Positions 8,799 through 18,327 of a stretch of DNA of 56,643 nucleotides are shown in pieces. A program made the translations under genes and the position numbers. The stretch comes from Zhongshania sp. (GTDB lineage: Bacteria; Pseudomonadota; Gammaproteobacteria; Pseudomonadales; Spongiibacteraceae), in NCBI GenBank assembly GCA_018066965.1, contig JAGPVP010000073.1, positions 1 to 56,643 of the forward strand. Reading direction: 5' to 3'. How positions within the stretch are numbered: position 1 is the first letter of the stretch; the number at the start of each line of letters is the position of its first letter. Under the pieces are notes generated by a model, which did not search any database, was not told where the DNA came from, and saw only the letters and a program-made list of their open reading frames with translations.

Positions 8799-10115
8799 TT
8801 ACCGCTGCAAAAACACCGCGCTTTCTACGTGATGGGTGTGGGGAAACATATCTGCCATTGCCGCATCGACAAATTCAAAACCCGCCTGCTGCAATACGAC
8901 TAAATCCCGCGCCAAGGTCGCCGGATCGCAGGATATATACACAATATGGCTTATGGCCTTATTGGCCGCCAACTGTTCGCACAAGATTTTAGCGCCAGCG
9001 CGGGGTGGATCTAGAATCACTTTATGGCAGGCAGCCGGAATAGTAATCGCGGCGACATCAAATAAATCGGCGCAAAAATACTCCACAGGCAAATTCGCCT
9101 CTAAGGCTTGCTGCTTTGCGCTAGTGATCATACTTTCGCCGGCATCAAAACCCAGCACTTGGGCACCCGCTTTCGCCAAGGCCAAGCTGAAATTACCGAG
9201 ACCACAGAAGTAATCACTAATACGCTCACCCGCTTGCGGCGCTAACCAGCGCACACACAGCTCAATAATCTGCCGATTCACAACCGTATTTACCTGGGTA
9301 AAGTCCCCCGGCTGATACCGTAAGGTGAGTGAATCCAGGGTTTGATAATGCAGCGGTAAGTGCGCCCCAATCCACGCATGGCCTTTACTACCTGTCACGC
9401 TGTGTAAAAATGCCGGCGCATCAATATCATTGGCCAGTTGCTCGCTGCGCTTTAAATCAACAAAGCCTTCTTTTTGAATACGTATACCAACACGGCCATC
9501 GCGATCTGCACTGAATGACACCTCGCCGCTCGCCTTATCCCCAAAATAACGGCATATCGCCTTCCGAGCTTGCGCTAAAGCAGTATTAATAGGGGCTTCT
9601 AACAGTGGACACTGCTCGACACTCACGATGGCGTGACTCGACTTCGTTTTAAATCCTAGCTGACCATTTGCGTAAGCCAAGCGCGCGCGATGGCGGTACT
9701 GCGTTTCTTGGCCTTGAATTACCGCTGGCTCTAAGTAAGTGGCGCGCTCGGTATTAATAACTTTTGCTAATCTCGCACGTTTATACCCAAGCTGCTCAGC
9801 GTAATGTAGATGTTGAAGCTGGCAACCACCGCACTGTTCATAAATATCGCAATTCGGCGTTACGCGATCCGTTGATTTGACGATAAGCTCAGTAAGCTCC
9901 GCTTCATCAAAACGCTTATGCGATCGACAAATTTGCGCACGCACGATTTCTCTCGGTAAAGCATCTGCGACAAAAACCACTTTATTGTTAAAGCGACCAA
10001 CGCCTCTACCATCGTCCGCCAAACTATCAATAGTGAGTTCGATGGCTTGCAAACTCAGTTTGGGCACTACTTTCTTGGTGGGTTTAAAGGTGTTGATGGC
10101 GCGGTGCTTAGCCAT
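8799..10115 (-). CDS. rlmD: 23S rRNA (uracil-1939-C5)-methyltransferase RlmD
   Basis: The start is placed at ATG 10115 (438 residues; E. coli RlmD has 433) because the protein then begins MAKHRAIN and the start overlaps the upstream stop as TAATG. It has an N-terminal TRAM domain (about 20-80), Fe-S cysteines Cys89, Cys95 and Cys98 in the CDIYEQCGGCQLQH motif, and a fourth at EQCPLL. A SAM-binding DYFCGLGNFSL segment and the catalytic YISCDPATLARDL complete it. It would form m5U1939 in 23S rRNA. It forms a two-gene unit with the small secreted protein encoded just upstream. Confidence 0.95.
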   Translation of the reverse strand: MAKHRAINTFKPTKKVVPKLSLQAIELTIDSLADDGRGVGRFNNKVVFVADALPREIVRAQICRSHKRFDEAELTELIVKSTDRVTPNCDIYEQCGGCQLQHLHYAEQLGYKRARLAKVINTERATYLEPAVIQGQETQYRHRARLAYANGQLGFKTKSSHAIVSVEQCPLLEAPINTALAQARKAICRYFGDKASGEVSFSADRDGRVGIRIQKEGFVDLKRSEQLANDIDAPAFLHSVTGSKGHAWIGAHLPLHYQTLDSLTLRYQPGDFTQVNTVVNRQIIELCVRWLAPQAGERISDYFCGLGNFSLALAKAGAQVLGFDAGESMITSAKQQALEANLPVEYFCADLFDVAAITIPAACHKVILDPPRAGAKILCEQLAANKAISHIVYISCDPATLARDLVVLQQAGFEFVDAAMADMFPHTHHVESAVFLQR

Positions 10116-10429
10116 TAGCGCAGGGCCTTTGTTGGAATAAATTGCTGGTACTGAGCAAGACACTCTTGCTTGCGCTGTGCCAAGGCATGCTGCTCAGCTT
10201 GGGTTTGTGCTGTAGCTTTTGAAATTTCGTCACAGGGTAACTCTGCAAATACAGCTTGATGACCTTCCGCCCGCATATGCGGTGTCAGCTTAACGACAGG
10301 CAAGTCGTCTACGTCATCGGCATAAACGGCTGTGGCATTTAGTGCCAGCCATAAAAAGCCGCACACAGCGGCGCGCATCGAGCAATTAATAAGCAGTTGA
10401 TTACGTAGGCGGATTGGATTTTGGCTCAC
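10115..10429 (-). CDS. Small exported protein of unknown function
   Basis: I do not recognise this 104-residue protein. It has a likely signal sequence (RAAVCGFLWLALNATAVYA, cleavage near residue 37) and a short acidic mature part containing two cysteines (Cys66 and Cys90). These sit in an Ala/Gln-rich probable helix-turn-helix, so a disulfide is plausible in the periplasm. GTG 10429 (AGGGG about 11 bases upstream) is one start. ATG 10378, just before the signal core, is an alternative that would give a cleaner signal peptide. It overlaps rlmD (TAATG) and is divergent from the DAHP synthase gene 129 bp away. Confidence 0.6.
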   Translation of the reverse strand: MSQNPIRLRNQLLINCSMRAAVCGFLWLALNATAVYADDVDDLPVVKLTPHMRAEGHQAVFAELPCDEISKATAQTQAEQHALAQRKQECLAQYQQFIPTKALR

Positions 10430-10558
10430 TCGGCAATATTCCCCTGAATTTCGCGGTATTTTACCTGCCTAGCGCAGCGCTGGATATTTAATTGGCATAC
10501 TTTTACGTTAGAATGGTTAGCTGAATTGCGTTTATATGTATCCGAAACCGGAAGAATT

Positions 10559-11632
10559 ATGTCTAACACTGTCATTGAAAATGTAAATGTTGATGCCCAG
10601 GAAATTCTAATTACCCCTGCGGCACTCAAAGCGGCCTTGCCTATGAGCGACGCTGCCAAAGAAGTTATATCGCGCGGTCGCGAGACCGTCAGAAATATTC
10701 TGGACGGCAAAGACCACCGCATGTTCGTGGTTGTTGGCCCCTGTTCCATCCACGATGTTGATGCCGCGATGGACTACGCTCACCGCCTAAAAGCGCTCGC
10801 GGATGAGGTTAGCGACACACTAGTAATCATTATGCGAGTGTATTTTGAAAAGCCTCGGACCACTGTCGGCTGGAAAGGATTGATCAATGACCCATATTTA
10901 AATGACACCTTCAAAATTGAAGATGGTTTACATATTGGCCGTAAATTGTTGCTGGATATTAGCGAGCTTGGCTTGCCAACGTCTACCGAAGCGCTAGATC
11001 CAATTTCACCACAGTACTTGCAAGATTGTATTTCTTGGTCAGCGATTGGTGCGCGCACCACAGAATCGCAAACCCACCGAGAAATGGCGAGTGGCCTGTC
11101 TTCTGCTGTTGGGTTTAAAAATGGCACTGACGGCGGCTTAACCGTGGCGCTGAATGCCATTGGCTCTGCTGTAAAACCTCATCGCTTCCTGGGTATAAAC
11201 GGCGAAGGTCAGGTCGCGGTTATTCATACCCGCGGCAATGCCTACACCCACATTGTGTTACGTGGTGGCAGCCAAGGTCCTAACTACGATTCTGTGCACA
11301 TTAAACTATGCGAAGCTGAATTAGATAAATCAGGCATTCCGCTAAATATTATGGTGGATACCAGCCACGCTAACTCTAGCAAACAGCCGTCGCTGCAGCC
11401 TTTGGTCATTGAAAACGTAACGAATCAAGTTATTGAAGGCAACACCTCAATTATTGGCTTAATGATTGAAAGCAATATCAATGCTGGCAACCAAAGTATT
11501 CCGGAAGACCTGTCTAAACTAGCTTACGGTGTGTCGGTTACTGATGGCTGCATCGGCTGGGAAGAGACGGAAACTGCACTGCGCACCATGCGTGAACGCT
11601 TAAAAGAAGTTTTGCCAAGCCGCAAACGATAA
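10559..11632 (+). CDS. 3-deoxy-7-phosphoheptulonate (DAHP) synthase, type I AroG/F/H
   Basis: The start is ATG 10559, preceded by GGAAG, giving 357 residues (E. coli AroG 350). It catalyses condensation of phosphoenolpyruvate with erythrose 4-phosphate, the first step of the shikimate pathway. Family motifs seen are VVGPCSIHD, MRVYFEKPRTTVGWKG, SAIGARTTESQTHR, VGFKNGTDGG and MVDTSHANSSK. Which aromatic amino acid inhibits it cannot be assigned confidently, so no aroF/G/H symbol is given. It is a single-gene unit ending in a strong intrinsic terminator. Confidence 0.95.
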   Translation: MSNTVIENVNVDAQEILITPAALKAALPMSDAAKEVISRGRETVRNILDGKDHRMFVVVGPCSIHDVDAAMDYAHRLKALADEVSDTLVIIMRVYFEKPRTTVGWKGLINDPYLNDTFKIEDGLHIGRKLLLDISELGLPTSTEALDPISPQYLQDCISWSAIGARTTESQTHREMASGLSSAVGFKNGTDGGLTVALNAIGSAVKPHRFLGINGEGQVAVIHTRGNAYTHIVLRGGSQGPNYDSVHIKLCEAELDKSGIPLNIMVDTSHANSSKQPSLQPLVIENVTNQVIEGNTSIIGLMIESNINAGNQSIPEDLSKLAYGVSVTDGCIGWEETETALRTMRERLKEVLPSRKR

Positions 11633-11653
11633 GCGCTTTTTGTATGAGTGATC

Positions 11654-11678
11654 AAAGCGCCTTCGGGCGCTTTTTTTT
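11654..11678 (+). terminator. Intrinsic terminator of the DAHP synthase gene
   Basis: An 8-bp perfect stem, AAAGCGCC / GGCGCTTT, is closed by a UUCG tetraloop and followed by a run of eight T counted from the stem end. It lies 22 bp after the stop codon. This is a textbook rho-independent terminator for the plus strand. Confidence 0.93.
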
Positions 11679-11689
11679 GCCTATAAGAT

Positions 11690-11790
11690 GACTAAGGTAA
11701 AATCTGATTTGTGGGGAGCTGCGTATAGCGTGTGCTTCACAACCATAATGCATGGTTTTTTTGCCCCTAAAACTAGGGGCTTTTTTTTCT
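11690..11790 (+). ncRNA. Possible small RNA ending in a second terminator
   Basis: After the first terminator about 80 bases follow with no ORF. Then comes a second plus-strand terminator: stem GCCCCT / AGGGGC at 11763-11780 with eight T. Since the DAHP synthase transcript should already have ended, the second hairpin may terminate an independent short transcript. A TAAAAT box at 11698-11703 could be its -10, but the -35 region is poor (TTGCCT at only 15-bp spacing). No known sRNA family was recognised. Alternatively it is just a back-up terminator. Low confidence. Confidence 0.3.
11761..11788 (+). terminator. Second intrinsic terminator downstream of DAHP synthase
   Basis: The perfect 6-bp stem GCCCCT / AGGGGC surrounds a 6-base AAAACT loop and is followed by eight T (11781-11788). 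The T run lies only on the plus-strand 3' side, so it acts rightward, towards the convergent EEP hydrolase gene. Confidence 0.85.
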
Positions 11791-11821
11791 GAAGCCGCCC
11801 CCTATCTTGAGTTTTCAACAA

Positions 11822-12559
11822 TTAAATATGTAGCTTTAGCTCGGCATATAAAGCGCAGTGGTCAGACAACGATCGCCAAGGTTCGCCATTTAGGCGCTTG
11901 GCCGTGACCGCATTAAACCCTCTAAAATAGATTCTATCTAAGCGCAGTACCGGTCGTTTTGCAGGGAAGGTTTTTGCGAGTTTGCCGTTAACTTGTACGG
12001 ACGCTTCGCGTAACTTTAAGCTGTGTTTAAAGCGTAAATGTAAGGAGCCACTCCAGTCATTAAAGTCGCCGGCAATAATTAGCGGGGCGCCCGCGGGAAT
12101 TTTGTCTTCAATGACGGCCATCAAACGCTTGAATTGTTGATGCCGCTCCCAACCCAGTAGTCCCATGTGCACACAAATAACGTAGATACCCGGCTCTATT
12201 ACGCTGAGTAGTAAGCCTCGCTGTGAGCGCGGGTATAGCGAGATATCAATATTCTCGCTGGCAATAATAGGGTATTTGCTGAGTATGGCGTTGCCGTGAT
12301 GGCCGTGGTCGTAAACCGCATTTTTGCCGTAGGAAAAATGCGGCCAGACCGTGTCTGCTAGGAATTCAAATTGGCTTTCATCAATCCAGCCGTCAATCTG
12401 CGAAGCGTGTTGGCTGTTTTCGCCAACCACTTCTTGTAAAAAAACCACTTCAGCATCAACGCTGCGGATACTTTCGCGGATTTGCTTGAGTAAAAATTGT
12501 CGGTTAGCGGAGCAAAAGCCCTTGTGTACGTTGTACGAAAGCACGCGTAATACCGACAT
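11822..12559 (-). CDS. Endonuclease/exonuclease/phosphatase (EEP) family hydrolase
   Basis: The 245-residue protein has the EEP catalytic pattern: LSYNVHKGF at the N-terminus, VFLQEV (metal-binding Glu), YGKNAVYDHGHHGNAILSK, AGDFNDW, and a C-terminal SDHCALYAEL with the catalytic Asp-His pair. It resembles E. coli YbhP. It would hydrolyse a phosphodiester or phosphoester with a divalent metal; the substrate (nucleic acid, phospholipid or inositol phosphate) is unknown. There is no signal peptide. It is the last gene of a minus-strand group whose upstream neighbour, the YchJ-like gene, is 8 bp away. Confidence 0.85.
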   Translation of the reverse strand: MSVLRVLSYNVHKGFCSANRQFLLKQIRESIRSVDAEVVFLQEVVGENSQHASQIDGWIDESQFEFLADTVWPHFSYGKNAVYDHGHHGNAILSKYPIIASENIDISLYPRSQRGLLLSVIEPGIYVICVHMGLLGWERHQQFKRLMAVIEDKIPAGAPLIIAGDFNDWSGSLHLRFKHSLKLREASVQVNGKLAKTFPAKRPVLRLDRIYFRGFNAVTAKRLNGEPWRSLSDHCALYAELKLHI

Positions 12560-12567
12560 TTAAACTC

Positions 12568-13032
12568 CTATTCTGGATGGCATTTCTTTAACTTACGACC
12601 ACTGCCACACCAACAAGGTTCGTTTCTAGTTAAGGATATGGGCGGTAAAATATCGCCATCCACATAAAACCAGCGACCCTCTTCAAAAATGAATCGCGAG
12701 CGCTCGTGGAGCTGCCCGCCTGCGTCGCCCTCTAAATAGAATGCCGCGAACTCAACTTCAGCAGTTTGCTGACCGCTCTTACCTTGCTGGCTGCGAATGA
12801 CCTTTAGTGAACGCCACTCGGTGTTGCCAAAGCTACGTATTAGCGCCTTTTTACTTTCCTTGGCCCGAGCATCTTTATGCAAGGTGGTAAGTAAGTACTC
12901 TGGATCTTTAAGGCAAAAAGCGCTAAACCGAGACCGCATCAGCGCTTCTGCATTTGGCGCCGCATTGGCGCCACTTAAGTACGTATTACAGCAATCGTTA
13001 AACTGAATAGCGCTGCCACAGTAGCAAAGCAT
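12568..13032 (-). CDS. YchJ-family protein with two SEC-C zinc motifs (UPF0225)
   Basis: This 154-residue protein has an N-terminal CYCGSAIQFNDCC motif and a C-terminal CWCGSGRKLKKCH motif, the SEC-C type metal-binding modules that bracket a central NTF2-like domain in YchJ proteins. The molecular role of the family is not established. The SEC-C motif of SecA binds zinc and helps bind SecB/ribosomes, so a protein-binding role is possible. It lies 5 bp after the thioesterase gene and 8 bp before the EEP hydrolase, consistent with an operon. Confidence 0.85.
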   Translation of the reverse strand: MLCYCGSAIQFNDCCNTYLSGANAAPNAEALMRSRFSAFCLKDPEYLLTTLHKDARAKESKKALIRSFGNTEWRSLKVIRSQQGKSGQQTAEVEFAAFYLEGDAGGQLHERSRFIFEEGRWFYVDGDILPPISLTRNEPCWCGSGRKLKKCHPE

Positions 13033-13037
13033 GGCGC

Positions 13038-13463
13038 TTAAGATTCGCTTGTTGCTTCTGGTGGACGCACATTGCTAATGTCTGTCGCTTCCCAATCACT
13101 TGGCAGTGCAGTAGATTTTCTGGTTTCCCGATCAAAGCCAACCAATATGGTCTGACAGGTAGTAGCTAGCTCGCCATTGGCATAGATATGATGCTCAATC
13201 GTCATGCTTTTGGTGCCCATTTTGGAACACCACGTATCAACGATAACGGTATTATCAAAGCAAATCTCGCGCAGCATATCCATTTTTACGCTGGCAACAA
13301 CGTGCGAGGGATTAACTCGTTCGCTAATTTTGGATATGTTTCTAAAAAAAGTCACCCGCGCTAAATCAAAATATTGGGCGTAATAACTATTTGATACGTG
13401 TCCGAGGATATCAAGATCAGAAAATCGCACCTGAATTTCAGTGCGTGAATGGGGTAACTGCAT
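13038..13463 (-). CDS. Acyl-CoA thioesterase, 4HBT hotdog fold
   Basis: The 141-residue hotdog protein has the YbgC/4HBT active-site pattern VRFSDLDILGHVSNSYYAQYFDLAR near residues 12-36, with the catalytic Asp in the SDLD turn and the GHV-N-Y substrate loop. It would hydrolyse acyl-CoA (or 4-hydroxybenzoyl-CoA-like) thioesters in the cytoplasm. The length is typical (about 130-145). It is the first gene of the small operon with the YchJ-like and EEP genes, 73 bp after nfuA. The acyl preference cannot be read from sequence. Confidence 0.87.
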   Translation of the reverse strand: MQLPHSRTEIQVRFSDLDILGHVSNSYYAQYFDLARVTFFRNISKISERVNPSHVVASVKMDMLREICFDNTVIVDTWCSKMGTKSMTIEHHIYANGELATTCQTILVGFDRETRKSTALPSDWEATDISNVRPPEATSES

Positions 13464-13536
13464 AATATGTTTTTCCTGGAGAGCCAGCCCCGTCTTGCGA
13501 GTACTGGCTTTTTGATGCGCTGACGATGGCGTTTTT

Positions 13537-14139
13537 CTATTTAAAGTACGCGTTTTCGGTATTGCTGTGATCGGTACTGTCTTTGACGCCGGCTAGGCCT
13601 GGTACTTTTTCAATCAGGGTCTTTTCAACACCTTCTTTGAGCGTAACGTCGACCATGCCGCAACCTTGGCAACCACCGCCAAACTTCAAGATGGCAAAGT
13701 TGTCATCGGTAAGCTCTAGTAAAGATACCTCGCCACCGTGGGCTGCCAATGAGGGGTTCACCTCGTTGTACAGTACATAGTTAACTTGATCTTCCAAAGG
13801 ACTGTTTGCATCGACTCTGGGTAAGCGCGCATTGGGCGCTTTGATTGTGAGCTGGCCGCCCATACGATCTTTAGAGTAATCGATAAACGCTTCGTCTAAG
13901 AAAGGAATGCTACGCCCTTCAATGTAAGCTTTGAATTTGGGGTAGTCGCGCACCTCATCATTATCGGTCATATCGCCATCGCGGCAATAAGCGATACAGG
14001 TCTCGGCTTTCGGCGTACCTGGCTGTGTGATGAACACCCGCACGCCAATCACGTCTTCCTGCTTGTTTAAAAGATCCGCAAGGTAGTCTTGGGCAGACTC
14101 GGTGATCGTCAAATTAACGGCTGTTTGCTCTGTTGACAT
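13537..14139 (-). CDS. nfuA: Fe-S cluster biogenesis/carrier protein NfuA
   Basis: The start chosen is ATG 14139, preceded by AGAGG at good spacing, giving 200 residues. A longer frame to 14181 adds residues unlike NfuA. The N-terminal part is the degenerate A-type scaffold domain (about 1-100). The C-terminal Nfu domain has the cluster-binding pair Cys157-x-x-Cys160 in GGGCQGCGM. It carries a 4Fe-4S cluster to apoproteins, especially under oxidative stress or low iron. Users in this window include the sulfite reductase, ETF-QO and RlmD. It is divergent from metH, with 150 bp between the starts. Confidence 0.95.
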   Translation of the reverse strand: MSTEQTAVNLTITESAQDYLADLLNKQEDVIGVRVFITQPGTPKAETCIAYCRDGDMTDNDEVRDYPKFKAYIEGRSIPFLDEAFIDYSKDRMGGQLTIKAPNARLPRVDANSPLEDQVNYVLYNEVNPSLAAHGGEVSLLELTDDNFAILKFGGGCQGCGMVDVTLKEGVEKTLIEKVPGLAGVKDSTDHSNTENAYFK

Positions 14140-14289
14140 AATAACCTCTGTATATCTCGCTGTTTTGCCAAACAATTTCAATGCTGGGCCGTGTATCTGT
14201 TAGAATTACGTAGTTTACCACGAAGCCCTTTCCGGCCACAGTCCGAGACGCGCTTTAGCACTTTAATTGTTTCATATATCAGGATATTC

Positions 14290-17200
14290 ATGAGCCAGTC
14301 CACCACCCGCATCACGCAACTTACTCAAGCCCTTCAAAACCGGATTCTGGTGATCGATGGCGCGATGGGTAGCTTGATTCAAAGCTATAAGCTTGAGGAA
14401 ATGGATTATCGTGGATCACGCTTTGCAGACTTTCATAAGGATTTGAAGGGAAATAACGATCTGCTAACACTGACTCGGCCAGATGTTATTCGCGAAATCC
14501 ACCAAGCCTATCTCGACTCTGGCGCCGACGTTATCGAGACCAATACCTTTAACTCCACCGTCGTAGCCCAAGACGATTACGAGCTGGGCGACATTGCCGA
14601 AGAGCTTAACCGCGCCGGCGCCGCCTTGGCCCGCGAAGTCGCGGATGCGGAAACCGCCAAGAACCCAGACAAACCGCGCTTTGTAGCTGGAGTGATTGGA
14701 CCGACCCCACGTACCGCGTCTATATCGCCGGATGTAAACGATCCCGGCGCCCGCAATATCAATTTCGACCAGTTGGTTGAAAATTACTACGCTGCTACTC
14801 GCGGTCTTATTGACGGCGGCGCCGACATTCTCATGATTGAGACGGTGTTCGACAGCCTTAACGCGAAGGCTGCAGTCTACGCGGTACTGCAATATTTTGA
14901 AGACAGCGGTAAAAAGCTGCCGATTATGATTTCGGTGACCTTCCCCGATACCAGCGGCCGCACCCTGTCAGGCCAAACGCCAACGGCCTTTTGGAATTCT
15001 ATCGCACATGCCAAGCCACTGATCATCGGCACCAATTGTGGCCGTAGATTCAGTGAGATACGTCCATTTGTTGAAGAGCTTTGTGAGGCGTCAGATTGCT
15101 ATTTCAGCGGCCACTTTAACGCTGGGCTACCAAATGAATTTGGCGAATACGACGAAACACCTGAAGATATGCACGGTGAACTCAAAGAGTTTGCGCAGCG
15201 CGGCTTCCTTAATTTAGTTGGCGGTTGCTGCGGCACCACACCCGCTCACATCAAAGCGATTGGCGAGGCGATGGACGGTATTGCGCCACGCCCGATGCCA
15301 ACACGCGAGCCAATTTGTCGCTTAGCAGGGCTGGAACCTTTCCATATTTCCCCAGATTCCTTATTTGTGAACGTGGGCGAACGCTGTAACGTTACCGGCT
15401 CTGCCGCATTCAAACGCTTGATTCTGGAAAACGATTACGACGCTGCCCTCTCGGTTGCGCGTCAGCAGGTGGAGAACGGCGCCCAAGTTATCGACATCAA
15501 TATGGATGAAGGGATGCTCGATGCAAAAAATGCCATCGTCACCTTCTTAAATTTGGTTGCCGCAGAGCCTGACATTTGCCGTGTGCCTATTATGGTCGAC
15601 TCGTCCAAATGGGATGTAATTGAAGCCGGCCTGAAATGTATTCAAGGCAAGCCCATAGTTAACTCGATATCGCTAAAAGAAGGCGAACAAGAGTTCCGTG
15701 AGCGTGCCCGCTCCTGCTTAAAATATGGCGCGGCGGTAGTCGTCATGGCCTTTGACGAAGACGGCCAAGCAGACACGTTTGAACGCAAAGCGAATATCTG
15801 TAAGCGCAGCTACGATATTTTGGTCGACGAAATTGGCTTTCCGCCCCAAGACATCATTTTCGACCCGAATATATTCGCTGTTGCGACGGGCATAGACGAG
15901 CATAATAATTATGCTGTCGACTTCATCGAAGCCACCGCTTACATCAAAAAGTCACTGCCTCATGCGATGGTGTCAGGTGGCGTATCGAACGTGTCGTTCT
16001 CTTTCCGTGGCAATAACGCGGTTCGTGAAGCAATACATTCGGTCTTCCTCTACCACGCAATTAAAGCCGGCATGGACATGGGGATTGTAAATGCCAGCCA
16101 GCTGGCTATTTATGACGATCTACCAGCAGAGCTGAAGGAACACGTTGAAGACGTGATTCTCAATCGCCGCGACGATAGCACCGAGCGACTGTTAAATATT
16201 GCGGATAAATATAAGGGCGACGGCAGTACCGCCGAGAACAAAGAAGACCTTAGCTGGCGCGAGCTACCCGTTAATAAACGGATTGAACACGCACTGGTAA
16301 AAGGGATTTCAACGTATATAGAAGAAGATGCCGAGGCCGCCCGCGCCGCTGCCGTTAAGCCTATCGATGTTATCGAAGGTGCTTTAATGGACGGCATGAA
16401 TGTGGTCGGCGACCTGTTCGGCGACGGCAAAATGTTTTTACCACAGGTAGTTAAATCTGCCCGGGTTATGAAACAAGCCGTTGCCTACCTTAATCCGTTT
16501 ATTGAAGCCGGCAAAGAAGTTGGCGCCAAAGCCAACGGCAAAGTGTTAATGGCAACGGTGAAAGGCGATGTACACGATATCGGCAAAAATATCGTTGGCG
16601 TTGTGCTGCAGTGCAATAACTTCGAGGTTATCGACCTTGGGGTTATGGTGTCTTGCGACAAAATTTTAGAAGCGGCCAAACGCGAGAATGTCGACATTAT
16701 TGGTTTAAGCGGACTGATCACGCCGTCCTTAGATGAAATGGTTCACGTTGCTAGCGAAATGGAGCGCCTCGGCTTCACCATTCCGCTGATGATCGGTGGC
16801 GCCACCACATCTAAGGCCCATACTGCGGTTAAAATTGAACCGAAGTATAAAAATGACGCCACAGTCTACGTGCCGGACGCATCACGCAGCGTTGCGGTAG
16901 CAACTCAGCTTATTAGCCAAGACTTAAAAGCGCCCTTTGTTGCTGCAAGAAAGGACGAGTACGAGCGCGTTCGTGCACGCCGCGCCGGTAATCAGGGCAA
17001 AAAGCGCTTACATAGCTACGAAGCGGCCTGCGACCTTGCTTTTAAATGGGATTGGGACAACTACACTCCGCCTACACCGACGTTTTTGGGCACACGCACG
17101 TTTACCGACTATCCATTGGAAGAATTGCGTGAAACCATCGACTGGACGCCGTTTTTTATCTCTTGGGGGCTGGCGGGAAAATATCCCAAAATCTTGAAGG

Positions 17201-17988
17201 ATGAAGTGGTTGGTGAGGCCGCCCGCAACCTGTTTGACGACGCGCAAAAAATGCTAGATCACCTGATTAACGGCAAGCTACTTCAAGCCAATGGTGTTAT
17301 TGGTTTTTGGCCTGCGCGCCGCTCAGGTAGCGATGATGTTGCGGTATTTGATCCGAATACCAAAGAGCAACTTGCGACACTACACCATCTTCGCCAACAG
17401 GCTCAAAAGCCAGATGACAAACCGCAAATGAGTTTGGCCGATTATATTGCGCCAGAAGATAGCGGCATCACTGACTACGTTGGTGGCTTTGCGGTCACCA
17501 CCGGCTTGGGTGCTGACGAGCTTGCAACGCAATATATTAAAGATAACGATGATTACAATTCCATCATGGTTAAGGCGCTGGCAGATCGTCTAGCGGAGTC
17601 TTTCGCAGAAACTTTGCACCGCCGAGTTCGCAAAGAATTCTGGCATTACGCTCCAGATGAAGAATTGACCAACGAGCAGCTAATTAAAGAAGGTTATCAG
17701 GGGATTCGTCCGGCACCAGGCTATCCAGCCTGTCCGGATCACACCGAAAAGACCACGCTATTTAATTTATTAGATGCGACCAATGAAACCGGCATTGTGC
17801 TCACTGAGCATTTAGCGATGCACCCCGCCGCCGCGGTAAGTGGTTTTTATTACTCTCATCCCGCGTCACGGTATTTCGCCGTTGGACGTATTGGCAAAGA
17901 TCAAGTCGCCTCGATCGCCAAGCGTAAAGGCATGGAGATGACGGCAATGGAACGGTGGTTATCGCCGACCTTGGACTATGATCCTTAG
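14290..17988 (+). CDS. metH: Cobalamin-dependent methionine synthase MetH
   Basis: The start is ATG 14290 with AGGA 6 bases upstream, giving 1232 residues (E. coli 1227). A GTG-started extension from 14191 is not family-like. Domains in order are homocysteine binding (about 5-335; zinc ligands Cys250, Cys313 and Cys314), pterin/methyl-THF binding (about 355-620), cobalamin cap and binding domain (about 650-895; DVHDIG with cobalt-ligand His762) and the SAM-dependent reactivation domain (about 910-1232). It methylates homocysteine to methionine using 5-methyl-THF and B12. The loop after Cys250 reads GRRFSEIR where E. coli has ALGPDELR (see findings). No cobalamin, SAM or SAH riboswitch was recognised in the 150-bp upstream gap. 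Confidence 0.98.
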   Translation: MSQSTTRITQLTQALQNRILVIDGAMGSLIQSYKLEEMDYRGSRFADFHKDLKGNNDLLTLTRPDVIREIHQAYLDSGADVIETNTFNSTVVAQDDYELGDIAEELNRAGAALAREVADAETAKNPDKPRFVAGVIGPTPRTASISPDVNDPGARNINFDQLVENYYAATRGLIDGGADILMIETVFDSLNAKAAVYAVLQYFEDSGKKLPIMISVTFPDTSGRTLSGQTPTAFWNSIAHAKPLIIGTNCGRRFSEIRPFVEELCEASDCYFSGHFNAGLPNEFGEYDETPEDMHGELKEFAQRGFLNLVGGCCGTTPAHIKAIGEAMDGIAPRPMPTREPICRLAGLEPFHISPDSLFVNVGERCNVTGSAAFKRLILENDYDAALSVARQQVENGAQVIDINMDEGMLDAKNAIVTFLNLVAAEPDICRVPIMVDSSKWDVIEAGLKCIQGKPIVNSISLKEGEQEFRERARSCLKYGAAVVVMAFDEDGQADTFERKANICKRSYDILVDEIGFPPQDIIFDPNIFAVATGIDEHNNYAVDFIEATAYIKKSLPHAMVSGGVSNVSFSFRGNNAVREAIHSVFLYHAIKAGMDMGIVNASQLAIYDDLPAELKEHVEDVILNRRDDSTERLLNIADKYKGDGSTAENKEDLSWRELPVNKRIEHALVKGISTYIEEDAEAARAAAVKPIDVIEGALMDGMNVVGDLFGDGKMFLPQVVKSARVMKQAVAYLNPFIEAGKEVGAKANGKVLMATVKGDVHDIGKNIVGVVLQCNNFEVIDLGVMVSCDKILEAAKRENVDIIGLSGLITPSLDEMVHVASEMERLGFTIPLMIGGATTSKAHTAVKIEPKYKNDATVYVPDASRSVAVATQLISQDLKAPFVAARKDEYERVRARRAGNQGKKRLHSYEAACDLAFKWDWDNYTPPTPTFLGTRTFTDYPLEELRETIDWTPFFISWGLAGKYPKILKDEVVGEAARNLFDDAQKMLDHLINGKLLQANGVIGFWPARRSGSDDVAVFDPNTKEQLATLHHLRQQAQKPDDKPQMSLADYIAPEDSGITDYVGGFAVTTGLGADELATQYIKDNDDYNSIMVKALADRLAESFAETLHRRVRKEFWHYAPDEELTNEQLIKEGYQGIRPAPGYPACPDHTEKTTLFNLLDATNETGIVLTEHLAMHPAAAVSGFYYSHPASRYFAVGRIGKDQVASIAKRKGMEMTAMERWLSPTLDYDP

Positions 17989-18044
17989 GCGCTAGATTAA
18001 ATAATGGGCATGACGTAAATCAAATACTGCAGGGGTAAAGTAAG

Positions 18045-18254
18045 ATGGATCAACAACAAGACAAAATGAAAAAACCAGGCCCCTTAGCCGTAATCGGAAG
18101 CGTTATATCGGCCGCCTTTGGCGTACAAAGTAGCCGAAATCGAGAGCGTGACTTCACCCACGGCCGCTTCCGAAACTACGTTATTACCGCCATTATTTTT
18201 GTAGGCGTATTTATCGCTACTGTGTTTACTGTTGTGCAGATTGTGTTGAAATAA
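18045..18254 (+). CDS. DUF2970 small membrane protein
   Basis: The 69-residue protein has the DUF2970 signature AAFGVQSSRNRERDF followed by a basic stretch and one C-terminal transmembrane helix (VITAIIFVGVFIATVFTVVQIVL). It would sit in the inner membrane with its N-terminus inside. The function of the family is unknown. A strong ribosome site (AGGGG then AAGTAAG) precedes ATG 18045. It lies 56 bp after metH and ends in a bidirectional terminator. Confidence 0.85.
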   Translation: MDQQQDKMKKPGPLAVIGSVISAAFGVQSSRNRERDFTHGRFRNYVITAIIFVGVFIATVFTVVQIVLK

Positions 18255-18281
18255 ACAATATAAATACCAATGTACACACAT

Positions 18282-18309
18282 AAAAAAAGCCGCATCAGCG
18301 GCTTTTTTT
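18282..18309. terminator. Bidirectional terminator
   Basis: A GCCGC-ATCA-GCGGC hairpin is flanked by seven A on the left and seven T on the right, so it can work in both directions. It would end the metH/DUF2970 transcript (+) and the 39-aa membrane protein transcript (-), whose genes converge here. Confidence 0.9.
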
Positions 18310-18327
18310 ATATCGATATTTTACAAA

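Noticed and set aside
13464..13536. Plus-strand hairpin AGCCAG ... CTGGCT followed by TTTTT between the thioesterase gene and nfuA
   Set aside because: No plus-strand gene leads into it, and on the minus strand, where the genes are, there is no T run; probably fortuitous.
14191..14289. GTG-started extension of MetH
   Set aside because: The added residues do not resemble MetH. ATG 14290 has a ribosome site and gives 1232 residues with a constant offset to E. coli.
14140..14289. SAH, SAM or cobalamin riboswitch upstream of metH
   Set aside because: The 150-bp gap is too short for a cobalamin riboswitch plus promoters, and I could not match conserved SAM or SAH aptamer segments.
14464..14892. 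142-codon ORF antisense to metH
   Set aside because: It is a shadow of the metH coding frame, with no ribosome site and no recognisable domain.
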